Part shown: in pieces, positions 33,224 to 44,660 of the stretch
Layout: every line of letters starts with the position of its first letter
Position numbering within the stretch: the first letter of the stretch is position 1
DNA from: Purshia tridentata
Taxonomy: Eukaryota > Streptophyta > Magnoliopsida > Rosales > Rosaceae
Length of the DNA stretch: 44,840 nucleotides
Direction: 5' to 3'
Assembly (NCBI GenBank): GCA_003254885.1
Contig: QANT01000874.1
Span: 1 to 44,840 of the forward strand
Program-made: the position numbers and the translations under genes
Notes under the pieces: generated by a model
Told to the model about the DNA's origin: nothing
Seen by the model: the letters and a program-made list of their open reading frames with translations, nothing else
The model's database searches: none

Positions 33224-36200
33224 TCATGATGGTGTTTGAACTTCTCCTTCACAGAACCTCCATGAACCATCTTCTTGCCTTCTCAGGACATAAAAAATTT
33301 TATAGGTGCTGCAATCAATCCAAAAAATAAAAAGAACAAAAATAAAAACAAGGCCAGTTAAATATTATATTTCATATTAAAGAACATGCAAACTGAAATC
33401 CAGATTGAGTGATTGACCCCACAACACGAGGTATACTCAATCCAGTGGCTCTCCATTAAATACACATCATAAATTTCAATTACCTGTAATAATTTGGGTT
33501 CTTTTGTTCAGATTCATTGACAAGTTCAGCTGCTTCCTCTAGAAGTGCCTCAATTTCTGCAGTCTCTCCACCAGTCTCATCCACTAAAATTTCAGCTCGC
33601 AGGACAGACAACTGTAGCAAAACAAATCTCCAATAACAAGACCTCACTTTTGCAGCATCAGCCAAAGCTTGCCACTGCAAACCATACACCGCATGAATCA
33701 TCAAGGAAAAGAACATATAATAGGAAATATGCCAAGATATGTCCCCTTTTCATGATGTATAACATAGGTAGAGTTCCTATTGAGTTTTTGTTTATAAATG
33801 TGAAAACAGTCTTCCAGCCTTCCAGCCTTCCAGCCAAGTTTCCTGTAATTTCTACTATTGTAATGAATATTTTTTGAGACTTTGAACTCACAAAATTTCA
33901 TTTTTGAATGAAGCCCAATTAAATCATTGTCACCAGAACTAGCATCCTGGTTTACAATCTGTATTACTCCATGTGATACTATTCATAGATTGAACATCGT
34001 TCAGATGACATTATTTAAATGACAACATAGAATTATTGAAAAACCTCCACAAATTATACCTGAACAAGCATTGGCTCATCAAGGATTTCAGAGAGGCTAT
34101 CAATTTCATGGCTGGGCCCAAGAGCTTCAGCTTTAATTGCTTGCCATTGCTTCACAAGGTCTTCAGCTTCATTAGTAGACATAAGCCTCCGGCACACAGC
34201 TGCCAAAGAAGACAGGTATGAAATTTGAGGATTTCCAGCATCTGAGCAGTTCCTCACCTGCTTCCTAAATGTCACCAGAAACTTCTTAAGTCTGTCAGCG
34301 AGTCCATTTCCCTTGATATAAGCAGGGCCTATACTAAAATCCACAGATGAATCTGTTGTGCAAGCAATGGAACTTGTGTGCATATTTGGTTTACTGGGGA
34401 CCCGTTTAGAAGCACTTCTCATCTCATTTCCCCTCATGCATGTTAACTTTAAGGTAGCAAAAACAATGCACCCCAGTACTGCAACAAAAGGGATCCTTCC
34501 TACCAGAAAACCTCTTGCAAACCAACCTTCCCAAACTTTACCATGGTGCATGCCAAGATCCCTTTTCAATTGAACACTGGATGCACCAACACTGTTTTCA
34601 CTGCCAGTCTTGCCCAATATCAAAGGATTTTGCAGATCACTTGGAGCTAACTGCTTAACAGCTGTTCCAAGATGTTTAGAAGAGTTCATATGGGAAAGAG
34701 ACTCATTAAAATCTCTTCGCTCTGACACAAAAGTAGTGGACATTGATCTGTGATTTAAAATAGGCAAAGTCTGTGGAGCTACTTTACTTTTCTTGCTCAC
34801 AGGAGTCCTCCGTTCACCACCAAAAAAGTTGGCCTGCAAGGATATACATACATAAACCCTCGGGTAAAACTAAAGCTATTATCCTTTATCAGTCCATCCT
34901 TGTGAATCTCACCAATGATGGAGGACAATCTCGTGAGTCTGGAAACACAGCAAGAACTGCATCCTTCAGCCACATTTCCTGATCAAGTTCAGCAGGCAGT
35001 CCGACATGAGAAAGTACTGACCTTGAAAACAAACATAAAGTTTGTAGTGAAATAAGTAGAGTGTGAAGTGTCACAATAGAGAACACATTACATGTTTCAT
35101 TATAACAATTACAATCTATTGTGCAGCCTAACAAAATCATTTTACTTTCCCTGAAACCAAGACAGGAAAAAGAAAAAGAAAAAGAAAATAAACCCTGGTT
35201 ACTATGTATGCTTTCATTGACCATTGATGTACATACCACCTACAGGTGTCTCTGAAATGGGGATAGGTTCAGTAAGAAATAGTTGGAGTTTATAGACAAG
35301 CCCTATCATCCAGTTAATTCATAACAAATGGGTTGCATTTGACCAGGAAATATGCACTAACCAAGTAGAGTAAGCTACATTTACATATCATACTTCTGTC
35401 ATCAACAAATGACTAAAAAAATTTTTGGTGTTCAATCTATGATAAACTGGCATTCAAGATTTATGAAAGTGTAATTGACAAGGGCAATGCTCCAAAGGTA
35501 TCTCGGGACCTCCCCATTTATGACTGATGCTTCAAATGAGAGACGTTTTAAATGCATGTTGCTAATGACAGCTAAGATGCGAAATCCAATACACAACAAA
35601 GAGATATACCAATGATTGATTTGCACCACAAGTATCATTAACTTCCTTCCCTGAGACTGAATTCCGTGCAGCAGAATTTGAATTTAATTCAAACTTCTGA
35701 AGCTTTTCAACAATCTCAGCCTCATTACCCTAGAAACCAAGATATCACCAAGTATTCATTAAGGACACACAAGGAAAAAATGGAATAAGAAAAAAGGAAA
35801 AAGAAATACATAGTTTCTGCAAGATATGCAAAAGAATTTTAATGAAACAGGGGAGGAACTTAAAAATATACCTGACCAAGAAGAAACAAGCAAAAAGCTT
35901 CCTCAAGTTTCAGATCAGTACCCTCTGATGCAATCAGACACTCACATATAGTTTTTGCTTTGTCAATCTGCACAACCATATTATAAGGGCTGAAATTAAC
36001 AAACCCCACGCAACAACTCTCCCTCAAGTAAGAAATGGAACTTCAGGATGACTTATTCAATTTTTGGTTGGCTTCATCTATTATAAAAAAAATTTAAAAA
36101 GTACTAATTCTAAGCATAGTAACCTAGATGCAGAAAGAATTTACCAATTCTTTTTGCTTGCTTGAAAATCCCAGTGCAATATGAGCTATTAACACCATGT

Positions 36201-38453
36201 AGAAACAATTAAAATCAATTACAACCCGTTGATTCTGTGATTCAAGTGATTTCTTATTCTTCCTTGTAATAGCTAGATCATCCCACGGAAGAAGATCAAC
36301 TATCTCTGAAGCCATTAGTCTATTCAGTGCTTGGCTCAAGAAGCAGGGCCAGTCTTGGACTCGGCATGAAGTTTCCACAACAAGCCCCTGTCTGACCAAT
36401 TCACGCAAGGCTGCAATTGCTCCGCGTCTTCTTTCAGCATTCTCAGGTGAGTGAGGCATGGCTAGCAATTCCAATGTGCAAGCAGGTGCAAGCTCCTCTA
36501 AGGATTCTTCTATCTATAAAACATGACCAACAATATGCTTTACACAGCAGCAAAAGCAAATTTGTGATATTTTACAACTTTCAACCACCAGGTTTATCTG
36601 ACTAAGAATATCTTATGTTCTCAACATTTGATCCATTAATGCTTTGATTTACTAAGTAGATATTTGCCCTATACTTTGCAACACAAACACTAAGATAGTC
36701 AGATGATTTGAATTCCAACAGTCCCATTTCAGAGCAAAGAACCAGATGCCAATTAGTAGATGAACCAGTAAAAGCCATGTAATAATCGGATATAATTATT
36801 GACCCAAAAGCACATAGAAGATGCAAGCATTACCTGAGATAACAATGCTATTTTCCCAAGAGACTTTTTACTCCTTAGAAGACACTGAGCACGAGCAAGG
36901 GCTTCAAATCCATGGGACACCTTGTTCTTCTCAAAACCAATCTTTGCAGTTGCACACTTCAAGAAAGCACCTAGGATAAGAAAAGGAGGCATAACAATGC
37001 TGCAACAAAACAAATGGTACAATATCCTAACCTCTTTGCTGATATGCCTTACCTCAGCTAGTGCCATAGAAAGAAGCAGATCATGAATATACGGCTTAGC
37101 ATCTGGATGCTGAACAGCTACCTGGCCAATATCTTGCACAAGCTTAACTTCCCCAACCTAAAATGGAGAAATCCAATACCATTATACCTATCTTCCAAAA
37201 CCAAAATCCATTTCATGTTTTTAACTAAATTGAAAGGCTGGGAGCTGAACGCTCACATTAAACCAAGTAGATTGTACAAAGACAGAGTTGCACCTCTTGA
37301 AGGAGGCAAAGAGCACCTGGCAACCATGCCCAAGGGATTCGTAGGGAGGATTTAGGTGGGATCTTTTCCTTAATATTACCAGCATACTCTGGTTCAAAAA
37401 GAAGCTTATCTCTCACATCCATTAACAGATCCTGCAGAAGTGCAGAGCAACCCAAAAGGGCAAAAAGAGTAAAACAACTTTGAAGAAAGCTCTTTCCACC
37501 CTGGTATATATATACATAAATATTGACAAATATTTTCTTAAAAAACAGGGAATAAGTTTAAGATTGACGGAAAATTATTACACTTCCAAGTCCCTACCTG
37601 GCGAGTTCCAACAACATCCATGGTGTAACCTTCCTCAATTTCAGCACTTTTCAAATCCATAACCGATTTAACAACCTCATCTTTCTCAGCTTTATCACGA
37701 ACACCAATAAGCTGCAAGTTCATTCCGTTGGTATTAAATGCAGACCAATAAGAAAGTTTAGACAATAGGAATGTGTTAACACAGGGAACAAAATTCATCA
37801 TCACAGGGAACAAAATTCATCATCACGTAAACATTACACAAATTGCATACACTAGACAAACAGTGACAACTTGATTACTGTAAGCATGGCAGAGCAAGTT
37901 AGACAGTTGAAGCTCTCAGAACAATGTGAAACAAGCATGCGCATCTACTGCATGCATTTATGGCACTATTTCAGACTAAAAGGAAGACTGAGGTAACTTG
38001 CAGGATCTCTAGCAAGACAAAATGCAAAAGGGAGAGTGTAAGCAGCTTACTCCCGTTTTTCCCTTTTGATTTTCTCGGCTCCCAACCAAAAATTACATGT
38101 AAACTCTCAGGATGTAACACACACAATTGCCACCAAATAACGGCCATCCAAATGATCATATTAGAGAGAGAGAGAGAGAGAGAAGCGGTGACCTGGTAAC
38201 AGGTAACAGGGATTTCAACGGTGGTGCGAGCCGGAGCATTCTCAACAATGTGGGTGTCAACTGCATTCAGAGTCCAGCGACTGATGAGCTTATCATCCTT
38301 CCTCCTGGAAACCCTAGAAATGGCGATTGCAGAGTCAAGTATTTCTCTAGAGAAACCCCAAACGCAGACCTTGTGACCTTCCTCGTGATTACTGATTCGG
38401 CAAAGACAACAGCAAGACGGAGTGATACGCAAAGCGTGAGACAAAGCAGCCAT
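33224..38453 (-). CDS. PARC6: Plastid division protein PARC6/CDP1 (ARC6 paralogue), chloroplastic
   Basis: Inner-envelope chloroplast division factor that helps position FtsZ rings and links them to PDV1. Exons: 38453-38193, 37711-37598, 37431-37294, 37157-37053, 36956-36834, 36513-36145, 35967-35872, 35729-35610, 34978-34913, 34833-34060, 33674-33484, 33308-33224; total 813 aa, near the Arabidopsis length. The N-terminus (MAALSHALRITPSCCCLCRI, about 75 residues before VEIPVTCYQLIGV) is a plausible transit peptide. The ARC6-type stromal region follows, with RIPWAWLPGALCLLQEVGEV and SPENAERRRGAIAALRELVR. A membrane helix is at about 571-594 (VGRIPFVAVLGCIVFATLKL). The C-terminal intermembrane-space domain has MLVQWQALADAAKVRSCYWR and EIEALLEEAAELV. 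PARC6 is preferred over ARC6 because the blocks around these motifs follow the paralogue and the J-like region lacks an HPD. Confidence 0.95.
38163..38182. repeat. (AG)n microsatellite
   Basis: About 10 AG units in PARC6 intron 1, just downstream of the exon 1 donor on the minus strand. Confidence 0.9.
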
Positions 38454-39411
38454 GAGACCAGACCCCTATTCCTTACTCCCTTAGCGCTCAGTGATGAAGA
38501 AGCTTGGAATTTTCACAAACTACATTGGAATGGTTAGGGTTTTTGTATTGAACAAGAAACCATTGGCTTTTCTTAAAGGTAAAAACAGAGAGAATTTGTT
38601 TCTGGACTGTACTGGACTGAATCAGCCTTTGCATTTCTTGTTTATTTTCTTCTCGAAAATTTTGGTAATTATTTTATTATTTATCAGTTTATAACTGTAT
38701 ATTATTATTATTATCATTATTATGATACGGTTGATAGTTGATACAATGATACCAAACAGAAAGGCTAAAGATGGTATTTTCCATCCCATTTTCTCCCTTT
38801 TATTTTTCCAGTGTTGTTGGTGTTGTAAATTGTAATGTACTTGTTTTTGTGAAATTATTATTTTTGTTTTGCCCACAAGTGTTGGGATCACGTACACTTT
38901 CTTCTTTTTTTCTGGGTTTGAACCGTTTGCTTTCTGGCCGTTTGATTTCCACATTTAACAACAAGCACATTGCACACATCACATCCAACAATAAGCACAT
39001 TGCACACATCACATCTAACAATAATCAGCACATCGCAGATATCGCTTCTGTTTCAGAAAAATAAAATATAATCCACAAGAAAAGGTGGAATTTTGACTTG
39101 GATATGTTTTTAATTTTATAGAATATAGTGTCAATAGGCATATATAAATAGCAATATATGAGATGGAAAAGAGAAACTATTAGGCGCTTGTAAATAAAGA
39201 AAAAGCAAAATCTACAAAAGCGAAAGGATGATATTATTATACACTTTTTATGTGCTACAAGTTACAACCCCTCTTTTTTTTTGGCCAAAAGAACTACAAC
39301 CCGTTTAAAAGTTGAAACAAACAATCCATGCTACTCAGCTACGCAACGGTAGAATATAGAAAACGCCACAAGGCAAAATGGTAAAACGCGCATCAAAAAA
39401 TGGCAACTTCA
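38454..39411. other. Intergenic: PARC6 promoter and RPB7 3' region
   Basis: Both neighbours are on the minus strand. The left part is upstream of PARC6 and contains AT-rich (TAT)n-like sequence near 38700; the right part is the 3' region of RPB7. A 30-bp tandem repeat is listed separately. No gene is seen. Confidence 0.5.
38957..39047. repeat. 30-bp minisatellite, three units
   Basis: AACAAYAAGCACATTGCACA followed by CATCACATCY is repeated at 38957 and 38987, with a decayed third unit from 39017. It lies between PARC6 and RPB7. Confidence 0.85.
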
Positions 39412-41462
39412 TTAAGCAGTCGCAGGATCGTTTATCACACCCAAGAAGTCATCTTTTATGGTACCAATGCAGAACTGCAAAACAGAGGTAAAAATTGGCA
39501 TCAGTGACAAAACAAAACGAAGCTAACTTGCTTTAATGATGAAACCATAGTATTTTCCTAGCCTACTGCATAACCATGCCAGAATCAATAGGCGAAATTC
39601 ATACTTGAGTTGAGACCACACCCGCCATCTTACATGCCAGCCAAGGTCCAACCAAAGGCATGACAAGATCCCCTCAGCCATATATATATATAACATATTT
39701 CAGGTTTTGCTGAATATACTAAATAGTTATCACATTGGGAAGTGCTTTGGGAGCCCAAGCTGCCGAGATGTAAAAGAAGGCTTCAAGCCATGTAGTTCTA
39801 AGAGTGTCAAAATGACCATGGCAGCTAACCCAGGATCAAATAAGGAAATGACATTAAAACAAAGGGAGATTAAAACCAGGATCATACAATTTCTGTAGCA
39901 TCTACTCGGGTCCCAATTATCTTCAATCTCACTTCGCTATCTTTCTGAATCTTAACCTACAAAATAACAAGAGATCAATTTAACCATATAAATCAAAGCC
40001 AAAAACCAAACAGCTGCTTTTTAGAGAATCGGTTGAAACTGAGACGCACTGATCCATCTGATGTTGTATAATTTGGCATATCTCCAGACTGGAACTCCAT
40101 ATCATCCGGTATTAACTAGAACACAAGATGAGAGCGTTAACTTATGCTACATATGAAAAATATAATCATTACGATATTTGAACCTATCCCTCGGAAGGGA
40201 AAAAGAAAGAATACCCTTTCAACTCTAAAACCAACAATCACAACTACTTATATACAATTAAGAAGATATGGCATTGTCTATGTTAGCAAAAAAACAAAAA
40301 CAAAAAGATACAACATTGACTAACCTTAATGCATTTAAGAAACCAAGATCTTCTAACAAGATATGGAAAAAAGCTTATCATTGCTCAGACTTACACAGAG
40401 TAATCAAAGGGGAAGCATATACTTACATGGTTTGAAACGAAGATTTGAACAGGACCAGCCTCAGCAAAAAATCCCATCTGGATGAATTCCAGATGCAATT
40501 ACATATTTTCTGCAGTTAGTATACAGAATACAAATTTTTGCAAATGAATAATATTGATCACGTCACCTTGATAAGCAAAGGATGAAAGCATACCTTGTTC
40601 ACCATAGTAACAACAGCTTCTAAGATCTCTCCTTTGAATGGTCTGAAAACAACACACTGGTACTTGACAGGAAATGTGACGAACCCTGTCCCATCACGTA
40701 TCAGCCCTTTCCCAATGTTTTCTATGCCCGTTATTGCAACTACAAACCCATGTTGACCACTGCACAAAATAAAAATATACCAATTGTTTGATGCATCCAA
40801 CTCGTAATAGAAACAGTAAAGAGCATTTACCATGTTTTTGGTTTCAAAGACACAAAAGCTGCTTTTTGGTTATGCAGAATTGGGTTGTATTTGGAACTTG
40901 AGTACTTGAATGATAAACTTCAGTAGGGAGAATTTGGTTGTTGAGAAATTCAATTATAAATCGACTAGAATGGAGTTTAACTAGTATTTAGAATGATCCA
41001 TATCAATGTAATACATGCAGTATTGGTACTTATATTTACCAGTGTTTCAGCTATTAAAAAATACCAAACTCAACAACAATCAGTGCCCTCAACAAATTCA
41101 CTATATCCAATCCTATCTAATGCATATAACCTTACAACATCTACATAACGGCAGACGAGGTTCAATTTTGTTTCCGACGTTTTATACATAACCAAACAGA
41201 ATGAAACGAAACAGTCAAGTAGAGAATTAAAGAAGCAAAAAGAGATGCAAGATGGTGTTTCCTCGAATTAATTTTACCGGCAATTTTCAGGGAACAAAAT
41301 AGAGCAAAAGAATATCGAAAGGTCAATATACAAGAAGAAGAAGAACCTGCAAGTGCCTTCAACATCTTTCATGAGCTTGGCTACAAGATTTTCACGGAGA
41401 TTGCGACCAAAATGGCGCGGATGAAGCTGCATGTTCCTCTCCAACACTATATGGAAGAACAT
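39412..41462 (-). CDS. NRPB7: DNA-directed RNA polymerase II subunit RPB7
   Basis: Stalk subunit of nuclear RNA polymerase II, pairing with RPB4; binds nascent RNA. Six exons: 41462-41347, 40759-40594, 40477-40427, 40115-40050, 39956-39888, 39474-39412; total exactly 176 aa, the usual plant RPB7 length. The N-terminus [20 protein letters not shown] starts the tip (RNP-like) domain, followed by [20 protein letters not shown] and [20 protein letters not shown]. The S1/OB-fold half has [40 protein letters not shown] and [20 protein letters not shown], ending [13 protein letters not shown]. Paralogous RPE7/RPD7 stalk subunits differ, and this one follows the Pol II version throughout. The 5' leader is rich in CTT and GA repeats. 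Confidence 0.96.
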
Positions 41463-41582
41463 CTTCTTCTTCTTCTCCTTCTTCTCCTTCTCCTTCTTCT
41501 TCTTCTTCTTCTACTTCTTGGGTGAGAGAGGCAGTGAGAAATTTGCTGTTACGTTGGAAGTGGGAGAGAGAGAGAGAGAGAG
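41463..41582. repeat. (CTT)n and (GA)n microsatellites in the RPB7 leader/promoter
   Basis: An imperfect CTT/CTC tract at about 41463-41517 directly precedes the minus-strand ATG, so the transcript leader would be GAA-rich. A (GA)10 tract follows at 41562-41582. Such tracts are common in plant promoters and leaders and may bind GAGA-type factors. Confidence 0.8.
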
Positions 41583-42103
41583 ATTATGGTGAGCTAGGGT
41601 AGGGATAGGCCCGTAGTGTTGAAACGACACCGTTACAATGGCCCAGTGCTGCTGAAACTGAGAGACCCAACCTCCGGCGACGATGCGATGCCGCAACGCA
41701 ATAGAAGTTGTAGAACAGATCGGGAGGGGTTTCTTTTCTTCTATTTTTTGACCACGACTGGATTTGTGAGGGGCTTTGTTTTTAGGTTATGCTTTCATAA
41801 TTTCATACCGACCCTGTCGTAATTAAATGTGAAACCATGTCTGTTCCTTGTTTCAAAAACATGTTTTTGTTTTGGGCCGGTGAAAATATGTTTGTTTAAC
41901 GTTTAAGCAAATTATCCTAATTTACAACTTGAACCCTATATTTTTTATTTTTTTAGTTTAGTATTTAGTGTTTTAATTTGATACAAGCTGGCATTGTCAT
42001 TAGTCATATCTTTTTTTTTGCTACACGGAAAATGGTCGAATCTGAGTATATAGTAGGAACTTTTATCCTCGATTAACTAAACTAATTTTAATTTACATTA
42101 TTG
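41583..42103. other. Intergenic upstream of RPB7
   Basis: RPB7 promoter region, then AT-rich DNA. No coding frame is convincing. Confidence 0.5.
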
Positions 42104-42555
42104 GTCAGAGCATCTCCAAAAGACTCTAGCAAAATCACTCTTCAAATTCACATTTAATGACCTATATGGCAATTTGAAGAGTGATATATGCTACTTGAAT
42201 TTTTTACTCTCCAAAAGACTCTTCTAATTTTAAATTTTTGTATCTATTTTATGCACTAATTATTTATTTTTTTATTCACTAATTTTTGTATTTGTTCTTT
42301 GCACTATTTATTTTTAAAGTTTAATTTATTCAATTGAAAATTTATTATTAAAGGAAAAAAAATGAAAATTGTATGAGAATTATAAACCAATTAATATTTG
42401 AAGAGAGGAGAGAGGGTCCTAAATTTGAAGAGAGAGAAATGGAAATGTCAATTCAATATTCATTTTGAAGGGTCTCTTAGAGCCCAAAATACTCTTCTCT
42501 CTCTTCAAAAAATGAAGAATTCTTCATTTAAAGAGTCTTTTGGAGATGCTCTGAC
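42104..42555. mobile_element. MITE with perfect 24-bp terminal inverted repeats
   Basis: The left end (42104-42127) and the right end (42532-42555) are exact reverse complements, with core CAGAGCATCTCCAAAAGACT. The element is about 452 bp, AT-rich and non-coding. Inside, ACTCTTCAAATT and AATTTGAAGAGT near 42140 and 42172 form a second inverted pair, and CTCCAAAAGACTCTT recurs near 42212. GAGCATCTCCAA ends are common in plant MITEs. I could not define a target-site duplication. Confidence 0.85.
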
Positions 42556-42960
42556 ACTTGATACTTTAACTCTCCTATCTCCATCTGAGTTGTCAAATCT
42601 TTAAATCAAAATTGTTGAAATTTTCAAGAAATGTATTGGTATTACTTAACAAGAGGAACTTTGAACTTCCACTTCTATAATATATTGAAGCAAAAATTCT
42701 TGGAAATTGGTTTTGGGGTTACATTACATATTGGGATGTGATACTTGATACTTTAACTCTCTTGTTTCTATCTAAGTTGTCAAATTTCTAAGTCAAGATT
42801 GATGAAATTTCAAGAAATTTATTGATATTAATTAAGGAACTTTGAACTTCCACTTCTATAATTGAAGCACAAATGGTAAAATAATTTCTTGAAAATTGGC
42901 ATCGGGATCACATTACATATTGAGATGTGATACTTGATACTTGATAATCTCAAATAGTAG
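42554..42960. repeat. Tandem array of about 188-bp units
   Basis: Two full diverged units begin at 42554 and 42741 with AYACTTGATACTTTAACTCT, and a third partial unit begins at 42930. Shared blocks are GAACTTTGAACTTCCACTTC, TCAAGAAATKTATTG and ACATTACATATTG. They are non-coding. Confidence 0.85.
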
Positions 42961-43230
42961 TTGACAAAAGAAGGAAATTTTTTAAGAAATTTTTTTTTTC
43001 AAGCATCTTCATTATAAAAAAGAGAAATAGCTATTTCATTCCTATCAAGTTTAAGGTAATAGTTTAATGTTTTACACTTGTTTAAAAACAGAGTTTTTTT
43101 AAGGCTTAAAAAAAAAAAGGAATGGTCTAATAAGCCAGTCTACCTAAAGAAAAAAATGATAGACCAGTCCACCTAGAGAAAAAAATGATAACTCGGTTCA
43201 TTTTAATGAGCCTTAGCTCTTGACACAAAA

Positions 43231-43272
43231 CTCTAGGTGGGTTTTTTTTTTTTTTNTTTTTTTTTTTTTTTT
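43231..43272. repeat. Poly-T run with one N
   Basis: About 32 T residues contain an N at 43256. This is the same kind of unresolved homopolymer as at 313 and 18164. Confidence 0.9.
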
Positions 43273-43511
43273 CATATTTTACAGTATAGTCCGTGTCTAT
43301 TTTGTCAATGTGCAAGAATGACCACCAGAATTGCAAAATGATTCTTATTGATATGTATACCTTATGTCTTATTCTTACATAAACATGTTAAAATTTAAAT
43401 AAGTGTAAAAATTTAAATAAGCTAATATAAAACACAAATTTGAATCTTTTCTTAAAAAAATAAAAATTAAAACATCATATTACTTTATATAATATATATA
43501 TATGCAAGCCA

Positions 43512-43931
43512 TTTCAAGTGTGAGGTCTCACATTTAGATTTATTTGTAGAATAAGGTGAATGAGCCCACTCTCCATGTAGTTTTTAACAGTCCAAACTAT
43601 TTATTTTTCAGGTCCCTATTTATTATCATTGCAAAAAATTAGTCAAATCATAAATTATTTGTTTATCTAACTTTTTTTTTTTGGTCAGGATTTGTTTATC
43701 TAACTTTAATCAAACAAATAAACAAACCAAATATTTTCAATAAAACTGTCTATTTGTTTGATTAAAATAGATAGTCTGATGATTTTCGATTTGGATAATT
43801 TTTTGTAAAGATAATCCGTGAATAAGTGTCTAAAAAATTAAAAGGTTTGAATTTGTTGAAAAACTACATGAAGTGGGCCCATTCGTCTCATCCACAAGTA
43901 AGTCTAAATGTAGAATTCCACACCTAAAGAC
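43512..43931. mobile_element. MITE-like element with long inverted arms
   Basis: About 75 bp at the left (GAGGTCTCACATTTAGATTT through GAGCCCACT to CATGTAGTTTTT near 43585) matches the reverse complement of the right end (about 43860-43931) with scattered differences. Strong blocks are CATTTAGA, GCCCACT and CATGTAGTTTTT. A second inner pair, TTTAATCAAACAAATA near 43704 and TATTTGTTTGATTAAA near 43751, makes the centre a hairpin. There is no coding sequence. Confidence 0.7.
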
Positions 43932-44130
43932 CCCTTAATATAAGGACGAATATCTATGTTGGAGACTAGGGTCAAGCGGCCCCCCAACGCCAGTGACCCT
44001 CCCCTTGAAATACCCTTCTCAGCCGCAGTGACCCTCCAATGCCAGTGACGCCCACCACGTGCTTGATGAATGCCCCACAAAGCGAGTAGGTTCTACTTTC
44101 TTCTAATTTTGTTGACGTTCCAATCTCATT

Positions 44131-44660
44131 TTTTTGAACCTGGAGTCTAACGATCTTAGTGAAAATATTCCGACTGAAGCTAGTCTTGAACTACAAATCA
44201 TTGGTGCAACTTAGTCCTGTTGGAAACACGCTTACTGGGAGCTTTCCATGTATCGGAGTTATACAATTTGGTGAACCTTTCTGCAATTGAGTTGGGCCAG
44301 AATAAGTTCACAGGTCCATTAATTTCCCCAGAGATTAGAAACTGGCAAAAGTTGCAAAGGCTTCATATCATCCATTTTGCTCACGAAATTGTGGATTCCT
44401 CCTGAAATTGTTAACTGCAAGATGCTTCAACGACTTGATCCATCTCAGTTAGAATAGATTTGTAGGTGCTTTGCCAAATGGGCTAGGAACCCTTTTGGAG
44501 TTAAAGCTTCTCAGGCTTTCTGAAAAAAATTTCACAAGAAACGTACCAGCAGCATTACCAAATCTCTCCCATTTAACAGAGTTGCAGATGGGTGGCAACT
44601 TGTTTTTTGGTGAATTACCACCAGAATTGAGCTCTCTTTCAAGCTTGCATATTAAAAATA
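44131..44660 (+). pseudogene. Fragment of a leucine-rich-repeat receptor-like kinase
   Basis: Successive plus-strand frames, with several frameshifts and internal stops, spell LRR units of an RLK ectodomain: LESNDLSENIPTEAS near 44140, ELYNLVNLSAIELGQNKFTG near 44250, EIRNWQKLQRLH near 44330, PPEIVNCKMLQRLD near 44400, FVGALPNGLGTLLELKLLRL near 44460, and LPNLSHLTELQMGGN then FGELPPELSSLSSLHI near 44560-44650. The order and wording match the middle LRRs of the At2g33170/At5g63930-type family. No kinase domain or intact frame is present, and similarity stops near 44660. Confidence 0.85.

Noticed and set aside
34054..34839. 261-aa frame as an independent gene
   Set aside because: It is exon 10 of PARC6 plus a few bases of flanking intron; frame and neighbouring exons fit the 813-aa protein.
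42554..42960. Repeat array as a CRISPR or other spaced-repeat system
   Set aside because: The units are long, contiguous and diverged without spacers, in plant nuclear DNA; it is an ordinary tandem repeat.
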